From contig ML978177.1 in NCBI GenBank assembly GCA_010015745.1, forward strand, positions 1 through 64,000: a DNA stretch of 64,000 nt, written 5' to 3'. The first letter of the stretch is position 1, and every line of letters starts with the position of its first letter. Below are positions 46,368 through 57,925 of the stretch, one piece after another. The notes beneath the pieces are model-generated. The model saw only the letters and a program-made list of their open reading frames with translations, searched no databases and was not told the origin of the DNA. Both the position numbers and the translations under genes were made by a program. Source of the stretch: Setomelanomma holmii (lineage: Eukaryota > Ascomycota > Dothideomycetes > Pleosporales > Phaeosphaeriaceae).

Positions 46368-47319
46368 TGAGTCGCGATCTATGAATGTACGAATATCCTC
46401 TTTGCATCTCCTCGCCATCCAACTGGTCTCGGGAAACCCCCCGCCAGAGTCCTACCATTGGTATACGATTCCGTGAGCGCGTATTTCAAGCGATGGCCTT
46501 GCGGAAGGTTGGAGTCATGCGGACAACATGAGACTACATGCTTGAGTTAATTGGCAAATCTACTGTCAAATCGTGATGCCAACACTTTGCTTGGCTGGGA
46601 CGGACATCGCTGTGAGCATCTCCGCAACGATACGTTTCTTACAAGGCTGGTATGTACGGATGACTTCGAGCAGACGTCGACATCAGTATAGTGCTGCCGA
46701 CCACCAACCTTCCCTTGCCCCAATACTACCCCAATGCCAGAGAGGTTGTAGTCATGTCTTCGGCGAGCTGAGTGGCGGAAGAGAACAACTTCAGCCCAAG
46801 TCCCAATGCAAGCAATTGCCGAGCGCCTTCTTCAATAATGAGAGCACATGTGCCTACAGGGTCTAAACATGGAACAGTGGCTGCTCCGAGGGTGTGTGTC
46901 TGACAGCACCCGTGGCATAGTTCCGGTGCTTTGTTGCGGACATTATGAGTAGCTGCAGGATCGTGGAGAGATCAAGATCGCACAGCGTCCGGTCAGAGTC
47001 AGGAGCACAATATGCCTGCAACCTGCAGCACAACTCGGATGTTTGCCCTGATTCAGTCACACTGTCGCAAATGATCCCCATGTGCAAGCTACGTGATGGC
47101 GTGAAGAAAAGCAAAAAGTCTGCTGAAGGAACACGGTGCCCATGTGGTTCATTGAGCGTGCATGAGGATATAACGACTTCGACGAAGGTTAAAGCGCAGT
47201 AACGTTAGCAACCCAAGTAGGCTTAGCGTACTTCGAGCTCCGCCGATCACCCGCACTTTCCTCACTTCTTCACCACTGGTATCCTAGATCTCAGAAATTC
47301 AGTTGACACAACCACAAAA
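46368..47319. other. Intergenic region between MTF1 and TAN1
   Basis: About 950 bp with no recognisable gene. Open frames of 83-97 codons on both strands lack motifs. The final part is presumably the TAN1 promoter. Confidence 0.45.
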
Positions 47320-48575
47320 ATGGAAGCCGCCTCCAACAAGAGGAAGGCTGAGCCAGATGACCGGGATAGGAATGGTGGAAACAAGAAGGTCAAGGTGAGT
47401 TTCTTCTTCTCGTACAACCACGAAGAATCTCGGGGTTACGATGTCTTGGCCTCGCAATCCCATTATCGTCGTGCATCCGAACGAGACTGACCCATGGTTC
47501 AGGGCAAAAACAAATGGGACACGCCCCGCAGAGGTGGTCAGGATCATCGGGTGATTCAACCTGGCGATACGGGCATATGGGCAACATGTGCCATGAAGAA
47601 GGAAGCAAAGTCCGTTTCTGATCTGCGTGATCTATTCCAGGAGGTCGGTAGACATACGCCCCTCCACCCAAATCTGACGTAACATATGCAGATCTAACCA
47701 TGAATTAATCCATAGTACGCGACAAAGCTGTATGAGCCAGAGCAACTGAATGGCATAGCAGCGGAAGAGCCCTCGGACGCTGAGAGCGAGGACATCGAAG
47801 CCCAAATCAAGAAGGAGCTCGCCGATATGCGTAAGCCGTCTGCGAAGCCTCTGTTCACATCTGTCAAACTAGATACCCAATGCTGTAAGCAATGCTACCT
47901 GACTCTCTATGTTCAAACTGATCAAGCTAGTGATGTTCTTCAAGACCCGCTCGCCAGTAGAGCCCGTTGCTTTTGTCGAGAAGATCTGTCAGGAAGCAGC
48001 AGCAGGTATACAGCAGCCAAATTGTCGGTTTGTGAAGCGATTGACCCCGATAACTTCGTTTGAGAAAGCAAACTCGAAAGGCCTTGAAGCCGTTGCTAAA
48101 CAAGTGCTCGCGCCTCACTTTCATGGTCCGGACTCGGCTGGGAAAAAGGTAAGCCACTCATAAGTTCTGATCCATTACGATCACGCACCGCAAGCGTAAC
48201 GTTGTATCCTTGCCAGCTCGGTTACTGACAGAATCTCGTAGTTTGCCATCAGGCCATCTATTCGCAACAACAAAGAATTGACGCGCGATGAAGTAATCAA
48301 AAAAGTCGCAGCCGCCGTGGGTCCCAATCACAAGGTGGATCTCCAGAACTATGACTTGTTGATTCTGGTGGAAGTCTACAAGGTTCGATCACGCCTGGAG
48401 GATCTCCGATGTGTTTCCCATGTATACTAACGCGCGGCAGAATGTTGTTGGCATGAGCGTTGTGGGACATGACTTCGAAAAGCTGAAGCGGTTCAATCTC
48501 GAAGAACTCTACCAGGCATCACAGGTCAAGGATGTAGCTGCTCCAGCTCCGATACGCATTGCCGAAGATGCCTGA
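47320..48575 (+). CDS. TAN1: THUMP-domain protein Tan1, tRNA ac4C12 cofactor
   Basis: 292 aa from six exons: 47320-47394, 47503-47643, 47716-47884, 47931-48148, 48242-48382, 48441-48575. All introns (46-108 nt) are GT..AG and phases close. The exon 3 to 4 join uses the acceptor GCTAG, giving DTQC followed by LMFFKTRSP; the AG seven bases earlier would shift the frame. The basic N-terminus (MEAASNKRKAEPDDRDRN) is followed by GDTGIWATCAMKKEAKSVSD and an acidic linker. The THUMP domain then runs from about 120 to 262, with FVKRLTPITSF and VDLQNYDLLILVEVYKNVVG. Tan1 binds tRNA-Leu and tRNA-Ser and guides the acetyltransferase Kre33/NAT10 to make N4-acetylcytidine at position 12. The gene is unusually intron-dense for its size. 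Confidence 0.93.
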
Positions 48576-49763
48576 AGGAGGGGCTGACCTCGCCGATGCT
48601 GCGTAGGTCTCATGTCCTTGAAACCTACATACACGAGCATCCCGAACCTCATGACGTTCTATACAAAATGAACGCGAATTTCGGGTGGGGTTGTTATAAG
48701 ATGGCAATGCATGATTGCACTACAGTTTGGGGAGCACAGCAGCTGCCAACTGCCGACCTGACACTTGATAGCGCCCCGCCACGGGTCGTCTCCAATCTGT
48801 CGGAATCGCATCAAGGCTGGGAGGCGCCCCAAATTGTCCGAGACCAGGCGAAGGAGTGACGACAAGGCGCCAGTGATGCAGGCCGGCGACAGGCTGGGCC
48901 TTTGGTAGAAAACGCGCGATCAGATTCGAAACAAACGAGGCACTCGCTTCGCTTAACCTGGTCTCTTTCCCTATACTGATCATCGACTTTCACCGTCTAC
49001 GATCGAACTAGGTCCACGCGCTTCCTCACCGTTTCTTAGGTTTCATCGCCATGTGCCATCCGTGAGATGCGTCGTCGTGTCTCAGTTCCGACTTGTTGTT
49101 GTCCGTCAGCTAAGGTGCCCAGTGAGCACCATCAACAGCCGAACCTATTCGGACGAACTAGCTCAAAGCGGAGCTCACAAACGAACGCTGGTGCGTCCAC
49201 TCCTACACATCTGACGCCTCTCGCGTACCTCTCCGCAAGAATGATGCGCCCTCTTCTATTGTTCGGCAATCAGCGCCGCGCTTGTTACAAGCCCCGTCTT
49301 TGCATACGCCTTGCTCTTCTCTAAGACGAACTGCTCAGGCGAGCACAGCCCCCATACACTTTGTGGCGTGGCCATCTGACGATCATATACCAGGATTGTC
49401 CAGATGGATTGAAGTGTATTGGCTATCATGCAGCAGTCCTCCGAAACGTCCCCCATGGTGCACACGCATCCATTACCTGAGGATAAATCGGCCATGCTCG
49501 GTCGATAACCTACTGCTTTTGACACGCTCAATCAGCTTGAGACAAACAAGCAGTGTAGAACCTCGTAATAACCTTCAGGTCGAAAAGAAATCAGGATGAA
49601 GGCATTCTTAACAAGCGGGCCGGCCCTAACATGCAGCTCCCAAGCACAAGCCTCTTCTGTCAGATCTCGCTAAATTCCCGCCCGTATTATAGTGCCTGCT
49701 ATATTGGTACTCTTCATAATGCATCTTCCCCCACTTGATGTTGCAGTCTTCCCCGTCATCACA
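48576..49763. other. Intergenic region, TAN1 to phosphotransferase-fold gene
   Basis: No supported gene. Short frames on both strands overlap. An ATG at 49692 is in frame with the following gene but its extra residues (MPAILVLFIMHLPPLDVAVF) look like leader. Confidence 0.4.
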
Positions 49764-50853
49764 ATGAGTCGAGGAGCCTACCGCAATCGACCAGCTCGTC
49801 CTTCCTCAGTCTCGTCATCTTCCTCTGCTTCCTCTACGTCATCTCGAGCATGCACTGTATCGCCTGACTTTCCAAGTATACAAAAGGTTATACGTGCGGT
49901 CTTCAGGTCCTCGAATATTACGGTACAACAAGTCGAACGACTACATGGCCGGCTACATCAAGTCTTCCTCACTAAGTTTGCAGACGGCAGCTTGCTGGTC
50001 TTGAAGTGCTCACCATCTTATAATGTCCGCCTTCTCCGGCACGAGAAGCATTTCCTCGAAACCGAAAGGACGACTTTGGAGACTCTGCACGAATACACGC
50101 AAATCCCGGTGCCGCAATTACTGAAGTACGACGCGCAAGGAGGTGCACTTGGTGTTCCGTACCTGATGACGAGTCACATAGCAGGCCGCAAAATGTCAGA
50201 AATGACTGCAAGCCTGACGACAAGCGAAAGACGGAGGATTGACCAGACCCTCGCCAGTTACGTTAGAGCGCTGACTGCGCTCTCAGCTACTCAGTTCGGC
50301 CAAACGCATCGCGTCTTCGCGAAGAAAGGATATAGCACCTGGAGGGAAGCCTTCCTAGCACTTCTGGAATCGATACTTCGAGATGCCGAGGACATACTCG
50401 TCACCGTTCCTTACGACAGCATACGTTACTACTTTGGCAAGCACGACCACTACTTAAATCAGGTCACGCAACCACGACTTGTCGCCATGCACGTTTGTGA
50501 CCCTCAAAACGTGCTCATCCATGAGCACACGAAGCAGGTCTCTGGACTAGTGGGCTTCTCGAACGTTGTCTGGGGTGATCCACTGATGAGTGGTGGTATT
50601 GCTGATGGAAGCGATGCGTTTTTTGATGGCCTTGGGGAGTGTCCGATCAAGTCCGGCGGCGTTAAGGCAAGGCTACTGATGTGAGTCTTCCATGCCGCAA
50701 TGGCATTCATATTGCTAACCACATCTTAGGTACGCGGCGTACAGAGCAATAGTCCTGATCGTCGCACACCACTACCGACCATACCAAGGAATCAACGAAC
50801 TCGAGGCTCGTCGCACACTCTCACACGCGCTTAACGACCTCGCGCAGATGTGA
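49764..50853 (+). CDS. Aminoglycoside-phosphotransferase-fold protein, probable pseudokinase
   Basis: 346 aa from exons 49764-50680 and 50730-50853 (intron 49 nt; it closes as RLLM joined to YAAYRAIVLI). I start at MSRGAYRNRP, where the ATG context CACAATGA is good. After a Ser-rich head, the kinase-like fold shows an ATP-site Lys in DGSLLVLKCSP and a Glu in RHEKHFLETERTTLE. The catalytic loop, which in this family reads HGD-x4-N, is MHVCDPQNVLI: the Asp position holds Val. The metal-binding IDW/IDF motif reads LVGF before SNVVWGDPL, so its Asp is Gly. Such fungal proteins often act on unknown small molecules. Losing both Asp residues suggests binding or scaffolding instead, unless the Asp in CDPQN substitutes. 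No signal peptide unless translation starts at 49692. Confidence 0.8.
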
Positions 50854-52476
50854 GAAACCCACTGCTTCTCCAACTGTACTTGCAACGCATACGACATATA
50901 CCCGGACTCGAAGTAGGCATGTTAGACGATTTCGTACGACACTGACCCACGATGCCGGGTTGCGTGTCGAACACGCATTTTGGCCTCGCCAAGGTGGTGT
51001 GAGCTTCGTTTCCTCATTTCAACAAGCTATCCATGCGTTCAGGTCACGCGTGTGCGAGATCTAATACACACAATGTAGCCGTTACATGGTGAGGCTTATA
51101 GGGCGCTCGGTAGTTTTCCTTCTTTGTATTTTGTCCTTGGCTGGGTCTAGCGAGCATCAACGGTGCATGCAAGATATATACATATATAAATCATCTTCAT
51201 TTCTGATTCGTTGGGTGTTCTTTGGCAGGTGAGGTTTGGGGTTGGAACATGTCTAGAAACGAAGCATACTGCTTATCTTGCCTGTCCAACTGCGGGCCTT
51301 GTATTCTAGGAAGCATTTGGCGAATGTGCATAGGACTTCGCATATTTGCTGCAAGATGAAACCTCGGTGTCGGATCGATTCTGAGCATGGGCTGGCAAGG
51401 CTAGACGAAGGAGCATCACGGCTTACTTTTTTGCTATCAACATGACGATCTTCACTTCTACTACTTCAAGACTGGCTCTTCATGGTTCTCTCTACATACT
51501 AAAAAGGGAATGAGTTGTAACTCCTGCATGCCCATGCGCCTACATCCAAGCACAACAAACTATCACATATCACCGCAGCACCCTCCCAGTCCCGGATAAA
51601 ATCTCTACGACACATGCCTCCAGCGCCTGCATGCACTCACGCTCACAGCCTCGACGCCACACCACATCTACCGAATCGCCCACAACACTAACATTCCAAA
51701 TCCACCGCACTCGCTCACCACATACGTCAACACTTGCTGCATCATCGTTACAGCGGGCCGGAATGCATGCTATCTGCTCAACACATATCGCCTGATGACG
51801 TGGACGTGCAGGATGGGAAAGCGCACAATCGCGATCTGGAGTCTGGACTATTAAGGGCGCTGCGTGAGGCTGGCGGGCTAGTGAGGTCGAGATCTAGACT
51901 CTCGATACTGCACGTATAAACTCCTTTGGACTACCTGCGAAGTAGATCTTAACAAGATGAATTCGCAGCATACGCACACGATCCTTGACATACATTCTAT
52001 GTATAAGGATGCCTTATTCCCATCCTTCACCATGATTGATGGAGATACCACCTACACCAACGCCCCATCTCCTCAATGCATGTCGTGAGACGCGAAAGTC
52101 AGCTTCGCCAACCCCTGCGACCGTTACCCGACTTAATGCTCCTTCCTCGCTCACCCTTGTTTCTGGAAACGAAGGAGCGCCCTGGGGCCAATCGCTACAT
52201 TTACACTAGGATGGATTGGGTAAGGTTTAGCGAGAGTATAACGGTCCACCAACGCTTCGTGTTGAGTGGGCCGGTCGGGTTTGCAAGAAGAGCGCATGGT
52301 GCGCTGGGATCATTTGGGCGTTGCTATGGCTGGATTGGCGAGGCTGGTAAGGTGGGATGGCAAATTCTTCAGGATGAAAGTGGGGTGCGAGAAAGGGACG
52401 GTGCGAAGGGAGGACTAGGGAAGGAAGGGAGTGGTGATTCATTGATGCTTCTTACTTGCATGAATTTATTGAAGCT
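50854..52476. other. Intergenic region left of the pogo-like element
   Basis: 1.6 kb with no recognisable gene. The 175-codon frame 52076-52603 runs into the transposon end and is not credible. An AT-alternating run (ATATATACATATATAAAT) is near 51174-51191. Confidence 0.45.
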
Positions 52477-52478
52477 TA

Positions 52479-52534
52479 ACGTGCTTTACAAGCGAGTCGT
52501 CAATACAAGCGAGTCATCAGCCCCACCAACTTTG
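52479..52534. repeat. Left terminal inverted repeat, two 17-bp units
   Basis: Begins ACGTGCTT, then two units of TACAAGCGAGTCGTCAA type (the second has A in place of G), then AGCCCCACCAACTTTG. It is the inverse of the right end apart from unit number and a few base differences at the inner edge. Confidence 0.88.
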
Positions 52535-52599
52535 CGCACCGCTTTGAGCGTACAACTCAACCACAACGTAGGGCAGTATATTGATGTCAATACAATAGA

Positions 52600-54249
52600 T
52601 TAAGCAGTATCTACAGTATCCTTTTTACACGTACGTAAGTCGTGCCCAGGCTCTCTGCACCTGCTGCAGCGCGCTAGAGCCTGGCAACTGAGACCTAATC
52701 GCTCTCCTTCTTGACGCTCTTCACGAGCAATCTGCTGGTCAGCCTCCTTTTGAGCAAGTATATCCTCTCCCTCTCCCTTTGTTAAGGTCCCTTGCTTCTG
52801 TAGCCGCTTCTTTTTGCGCTGCCTACGCTTTGTTGCTGCCTCGTTAGCTCTCTCAAGGCTGGTAATCCGATCGCGCATTAGCTCAGCGGAGAGCATCACT
52901 ACCTCAGGCCCCTTCTTTAGCTGGTCAATCGCTTCAATAATCGAAGCTGGCGACGAGCTCTTGTGCTTTCGAACGCGCTCACGTATCAACGTTGATTGAG
53001 CCTCAAGCTCACGTACGTTGCTCGGCGTACGAGCCTCCCAGACAGCCTCCGGCAGAGCAGCTGGAGTAGGCGTACGCAGCTGCACGTCCAGCTTTGACAG
53101 AACAGCGTCTGGCTGGAGAGGGACAAGGCCTGCGCCTCGAAAGGCTGAGCAGATATTGGCTGTCGTGAACGCGCGATCAAAGGCTACTTTAAAGGCTGGC
53201 AGGAATTCAAGCTTCGTGATGTGGTTGATGTGGTGGCGGATGAGAGCCTCAATCTCACGGCTGTACGCACGCTTCAACGGCGAGAAGCAGCCAACGTCAA
53301 GAGGCTGCAGCAGGTGAGATGAATGAGGCGGCATGCAGAGTGTATAGATACTGTGCTCCTTGCAAAGCTCTTCAAATCCAAGAGAGTGGTGGCTCTCATG
53401 GCCATCAAGGATGAGCAGCCTACGCGCCCCAACCACCTTGCCCTCTGTATGCTTGATGAAGTGCTTCAGCCACTCAACTCCTATCTCGTTGGTCGTCCAG
53501 CCATTATCGCTTACTGCGATTGCCCAGTCGCGTGGGATATCCTTCTCCTCGTACCAGGCAGATAGGTGATACTGGCCAGCAAAGATGAGGAATGGTGGGA
53601 TAGCCCAGCCACCAGCGTTGATTCCTTGGATTACTGTCGTCCATTCGCGATTACCAGGCTGAACAGCCTTTGGCCTTCCTCTTCTCTCTGACCCTGTCAC
53701 AACGAGCTGAGTCGTGATTTTGCCCATCATAAAGCCAGCCTCGTCAAAGTTGTAGACGTCCTCATCACAGATGCCGTACTTGGCCTTTGTCCGCTCTACG
53801 AGCTCAAACCAGCTTCTAATCAATATAGGATCTTCACATAGAGCTCTCTGCCTATCGTATGCTTAGTTGAAACGCGTTGTAAGACTGTCTGTACGCTTGA
53901 CGAAGTTGCGCGGCCAGTGGACGCCGATGCGACCTGCACTGCGCGCAGCAAGCAGCTTATCAGCCATATCACGTACAGCTGCTTATGTAGGCGCAAATCC
54001 ACGAGAATCCAGATCTAGTATATAACGTATGATAACCCCCTCCTCTAGCTGGGTAAGCTTCTTTGAGTTGGGCTGGCAATCGCGTCGGGCAGGCTTCCCA
54101 ACGCGTCGGTCGCGCATTGTCATACAAGGGACATTGTAGGTTAAAGCAGCGCAGTTTTCGGACTGAATTTGCTTTGCTTCAATAGAATTGATAGCAAGCT
54201 GGATATCAGCTTCATTTGAAGGTACTTGAGGAGTGTAACGTTGAGGCAT
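52600..54249 (-). pseudogene. Pogo-like DDE transposase with two in-frame stop codons
   Basis: A single frame of 550 codons from MPQRYTPQVPSNEADIQL (54249) to the stop at 52600, interrupted by TAA at 53983-53985 and 53863-53865, with no frameshift. The N-terminal helix-turn-helix and CENP-B-type region includes EGVIIRYILDLDSRGF. The DDE domain has all three acids: NFDEAGFMMG, LILDGHESHH and LLQPLDVGCFSPLK. The C-terminus is a coiled, basic segment (KRRQRKKKRLQKQG) and a CX2CX4HX4C zinc knuckle (CSRCREPGHDLRTC). From the ATG at 53823, after the second stop, a 407-aa product with the whole catalytic domain but no DNA-binding domain could still be made. The element is therefore probably non-autonomous. 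Confidence 0.9.
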
Positions 54250-54273
54250 TGTACAAAGACATGAAGTGGTTGC

Positions 54274-54381
54274 ACAAAGTTGGTGGGGCTGACGACTCGC
54301 TTGTATTGACGACTCGCTTGTATTGACGACTCGCTTGTATTGACGACTCGCTTGTATTGACGACTCGCTTGTAAAGCACGT
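54274..54381. repeat. Right terminal inverted repeat with five 17-bp tandem units
   Basis: CAAAGTTGGTGGGGCT is followed by units of GACGACTCGCTTGTATT at 54291-54307, 54308-54324, 54325-54341, 54342-54358 and a 15-bp last unit 54359-54373, then AAGCACGT. The units are identical. The left end holds only two, so this end has gained three or the other has lost three. Confidence 0.92.
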
Positions 54382-54383
54382 TA

Positions 54384-55518
54384 CGGCAAATAGAGATGTT
54401 CTGATCCTCCTTTGTTCCCTTCTTGAGAAATATCTCGCGAATAAAATTTTATCTTTCAGGCTTTATGCTAACTCCGGAAACATGCAAGTGGTGGTACCCA
54501 TTAGGGGCATTCTCTCGCGATGCCAACAACGCGACTGACCACGCCCCCGAAGGACACGAATGACGGATGTAACATACCCGTTCTTTACATCACTCTCAAA
54601 GCTTGAGGCTAGAAAACAGTAGACTTGCGCGTATCCACCCGAGAAACTTGCTCTTCACTAGTCTCGGGCCACACTGCGATATTACGTGCATGACTATCGC
54701 AAGGGGAAGCGATGCTCTATCGGAGGGCTGTATGCATGCGTCTGCTGGAGTCTTGAATATTGGAAAGTAGTGCGCGGAAACGAGAAGGGAGCGGTATGTT
54801 GCAGGAACTGACATCCATGAAGGGGTGGAGATATGTGATCATTTCATGAAAGGAGAAGGGTAGCAAGGTGTATTAGCACGAACCACCTTCATAGAGCGCG
54901 ACTTCGTGTTGTTCTGTGCAATGAATCGAGGTCGTGAGATATTGCTAACGCAATCGTTGACATATCCCCACGTACGCACACTGATGCTGGAAACCGCCAG
55001 ATCTGAGACTATGCTGCCAGCACATGACCATGACTCTGCACTTCTTTCATAGAGATTCGGATTAGACTCAATAGGGCATCATCTAGCATGTCCAAGCATT
55101 TGGTGCCCATCTGAGGGTTCCGCGCATGCTCTGCTAGTTGGGCGTAATCTACGGAGAATAACTCCGACCGTTCAAGGGAAAGCGAAGTGCATGCATGTAC
55201 AATGCAGCTTCGAGTCTAGAAGGCGTCTTCCGAACCGATCTCAGCTGGTAGGCATAGTCATAGTCAGCTTACACTTCGCCCTGCTAAGGTATTACCGAAA
55301 CGGACTCGGAGGCAGTGAATCTGAAAATCAGATCCACCGCGGAATATACTGGATAGCTCATGTGGATTGCTTACTTGGTTGCGTGGTTGCTAGCACTCAT
55401 TCAACTTGGTGTGAAGTCTGAGTTCTCGAGTAAGCTCAAGACACGTCGCTTGACCAAGCTATACGTAAAGTACCTACATATCAACCTACAGAACTTACAA
55501 TGCATTAGAATGCATCGG
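54384..55518. other. Intergenic region right of the pogo-like element
   Basis: 1.1 kb, no supported gene. Frames of 72-76 codons lack motifs. The 3' untranslated region of the convergent CUE-domain gene should reach in from the right. Confidence 0.45.
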
Positions 55519-57560
55519 CTACCCCGAGAATCCTGCTCTAGCCATCTTCTTCCCTCTCTGATCCTTTCGATTATGATTGGCTCGCGAAGCCTTGTTCGCA
55601 TCCTTTTGCTGCCGTGCGACTTGGGTGGCCTTGTCATCGACAGGACCCGCAACATTTCCACCACCGCGGCCACCTCGTCCACGACCCCTTCCCCTACCAC
55701 GTCCACGATTGCCGCGTCGACCGCCTTGCCCATCGCCGCTGGCTTGCCCGCTTTCGTCACCAGATCCTGCAGGACTGTTTCGCCATGATGTTGGCGCAAG
55801 CTCGCGTTGCTGGCCAGCGAATGTGGAGAACTTAGCCTCGAGACGTCTTAGTCTCTTGGGATCTCGTGCTATCATGATGCTCCATCCTTCGATCGTTTCG
55901 TCCGTCATGCCAGTTTCACTCTTTAGTGCCGTGCGTGCCTTGCCTCGCCTTGTTTCGGCGTCGCGACCGAACAGCTCAGGTGTCATCGTGTAGGCACGAA
56001 ATAATGCTTCTTCGTTCTTGTCGCGTAGATCGGCGTTTGCCTCGTCTGGTCCCGGCGTGGCAGTGTCAACTGATGCACCAACATCTTCGATGTCATATGT
56101 GTCGTCTCGTTCGTCGTCGTCCGAGTCAAATGCTGCGAGCGCAGCCAATATCGATGATTTTGCTGGTGCTTTGCTGCGATCTGATAATATTTTGTCTGCG
56201 GTTAGCTCTTTGCCTCGCCGACCAATGTGCAGTCGAGAAGCATCGACGGCGAGTTTGTCAAACTCATCATCATCGAATACGTTGCGACGCTCAGGTAGAT
56301 GCTGACTTGATCGGGGTGGAAGGTGAGACTGAGGCGTTGCTGTGGAAGTTGGCCTAGATGTTGTTAGTATGGAGAACGTTTTGGTAGATCAATATCACTG
56401 AGCGAGGGATCGACTTACAATTGCTCGCTGCGATCAGCGTTGGTGAGATGAGGCGGCAAAGAATCTTCCAACAAATGTGCGGTGACTTGTTCGATGTCAT
56501 CATTGTACTCGTCCAATAGCTTGACAATAAAGCCTGCTCCGAGGTCTGGAAACAGATCCTGAATCTGGGTGATGATGCTCATGCGGTGCACATGTACCTC
56601 TCCAGTGAAAGCGCCATGACCATATTCTTCATCTTTGCTCTTGCTTTTTCCCTTATCCACCTTTCGCCGAACCAATCTCTTTGGTCGCGCGACACTAGGC
56701 TGACGGAAGGCGCTCAGCAAAGCCGCGGTGTTCTTGACACGCGCTGCTTCTGGTGCTATCGCTTTATCTCGGATCTTCTCCAAGAGCGGTGTATTTGTCA
56801 CTAAGTCTGCAACAAGAGTCTGCATTCCAGGCTCTTTCTTCTGCTCTTGCTCTTCGCTGGACTTCAAGCTGTACAGGTGATCGGACAGTAGCGAGTAATT
56901 TGGCTTTGGGCCCTCCAAAATCGATATCAGGCCCAAGTATGCCGTTGTTACCAGCTTCTTCTGCATCGAAGATGGCACCAGAGGGTATGCCGCAGATAGA
57001 GCATCCAGAAAATCGGAGCCTGTTAGCATGAATATGCTGGCTTCTGGTGAGACTCGTAACAGTGGAGCCACCTTATTGAGCGTGCCCTCTGCTTCTTCTG
57101 GTCGTTTCGATTCGAGGTTCCGGATCAATGATGTCTTTGCGGTTTGTAGTGATTTCTCTATCGCTTGCCCCTTGCGTACCCATAGCTTCTGTAACAATGC
57201 GCGGAACTGCTCACTCTTTGGGAAGACATTGGAGAAATCGGCCAGTGCTGACCAGCTGAGAAGAGAAGATTGGACGTCATCTCTCGCTGACAGCCTGTGA
57301 AGCAAGTAGAAGCTTCGCTTTCGTAGAAGTTGAACTTTAGCAGCGATGCTGTCGTCATGCGCTAATTCATGAAAGAAGGAGAGAAGAAATGGCGTTATGG
57401 TATCAGTCCCTGCTATTTCTGATGACAACTTTGGGTCGTCGAGTCGTAAGTATAGATCGGCCAGAGACGTCCAGGAATCGAGATATAGTTGCCACTCATC
57501 AGACCGAATGCTTTGCCGAACTTTGCTGTCTGGGAATGGCGCGAAGTGGGGGAGAGACAT
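55519..57560 (-). CDS. CUE3: CUE-domain protein, Cue3/ASCC2-like ribosome quality-control factor
   Basis: 658 aa from exons 57560-56419 and 56353-55519; the 65-nt intron closes as RSEQL joined to PTSTATPQ. The start MSLPHFAPFPDSKVRQSI and the helical front half (LYLDSWTSLADLYLRLDD) match the ASCC2/Cue3 family. The ubiquitin-binding CUE domain lies at about 335-375 (IQDLFPDLGAGFIVKLLDEY with the family DIEQVTAHLLE helix). An acidic middle (AAFDSDDDERDDTYD) is followed by a strongly Gly/Arg-rich segment (GRGRGRGRGRGGRGGG) and a basic tail. In yeast Cue3/Rqt3 belongs to the RQT complex with Slh1, which splits collided ribosomes after Hel2 ubiquitination. The RGG stretch suggests RNA binding. The gene diverges from the uS10 gene, 365 bp apart. 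Confidence 0.9.
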
Positions 57561-57925
57561 TGTCGTGGGCGATTAAGGCAGAGTGATGGCGAAAGAGTTT
57601 ACGCTTTCTGTGCTGCCAGCAGTCTTTAGAAGCGCACTCCAACAAGTGAGTATTTCACCTGCTCGTCATGGAGTCATGATGGCTCATGGCAGGCGCGAGC
57701 CTCAATACGGCCTTGACCGAGTTGAGTTTAGCGCTGCCAAGAGTTCAGTTCAGCACACGATGAATTTTGGCGTCGTGATGCGGAGATCTTCAACGACACG
57801 AACGCCGTCGCACGCAACACCACAACAGTCATCACATTACCGTGATCCAGGATCCAGGTCGTGACTGAACTCTGTTCATACCGCCAATACCACATTCCGC
57901 ACCACCAACCTACCCTACAGACAAG
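57561..57925. promoter_or_regulatory. Divergent promoter, CUE3-like and uS10 genes
   Basis: 365 bp between two start codons in opposite directions. The right-hand 50 bp (CACATTCCGCACCACCAACC and following) is the C-rich leader usual for fungal ribosomal protein genes. Individual factor sites were not identified with confidence. Confidence 0.45.

Larger units (their letters stand above)
52479..54381 (-). mobile_element. Complete pogo/Fot1-like DNA transposon with TA target duplication
   Basis: 1903-bp element. The left end starts ACGTGCTTTACAAGCGAGTC and the right end finishes with its exact inverse. TA flanks both sides (52477-52478 and 54382-54383), the target duplication of the Tc1/mariner superfamily. 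The inverted repeats extend inward to AGCCCCACCAACTTTG. They are unequal: about 56 bp on the left with two 17-bp units, about 108 bp on the right with five. The transposase is on the minus strand with two stops. The nearly clean termini and long frame imply a fairly recent insertion. Confidence 0.9.

Noticed and set aside
52076..52603. 175-codon frame on the plus strand
   Set aside because: Its end runs through the transposon terminal repeat and past it, so its codons cannot be an old host gene.
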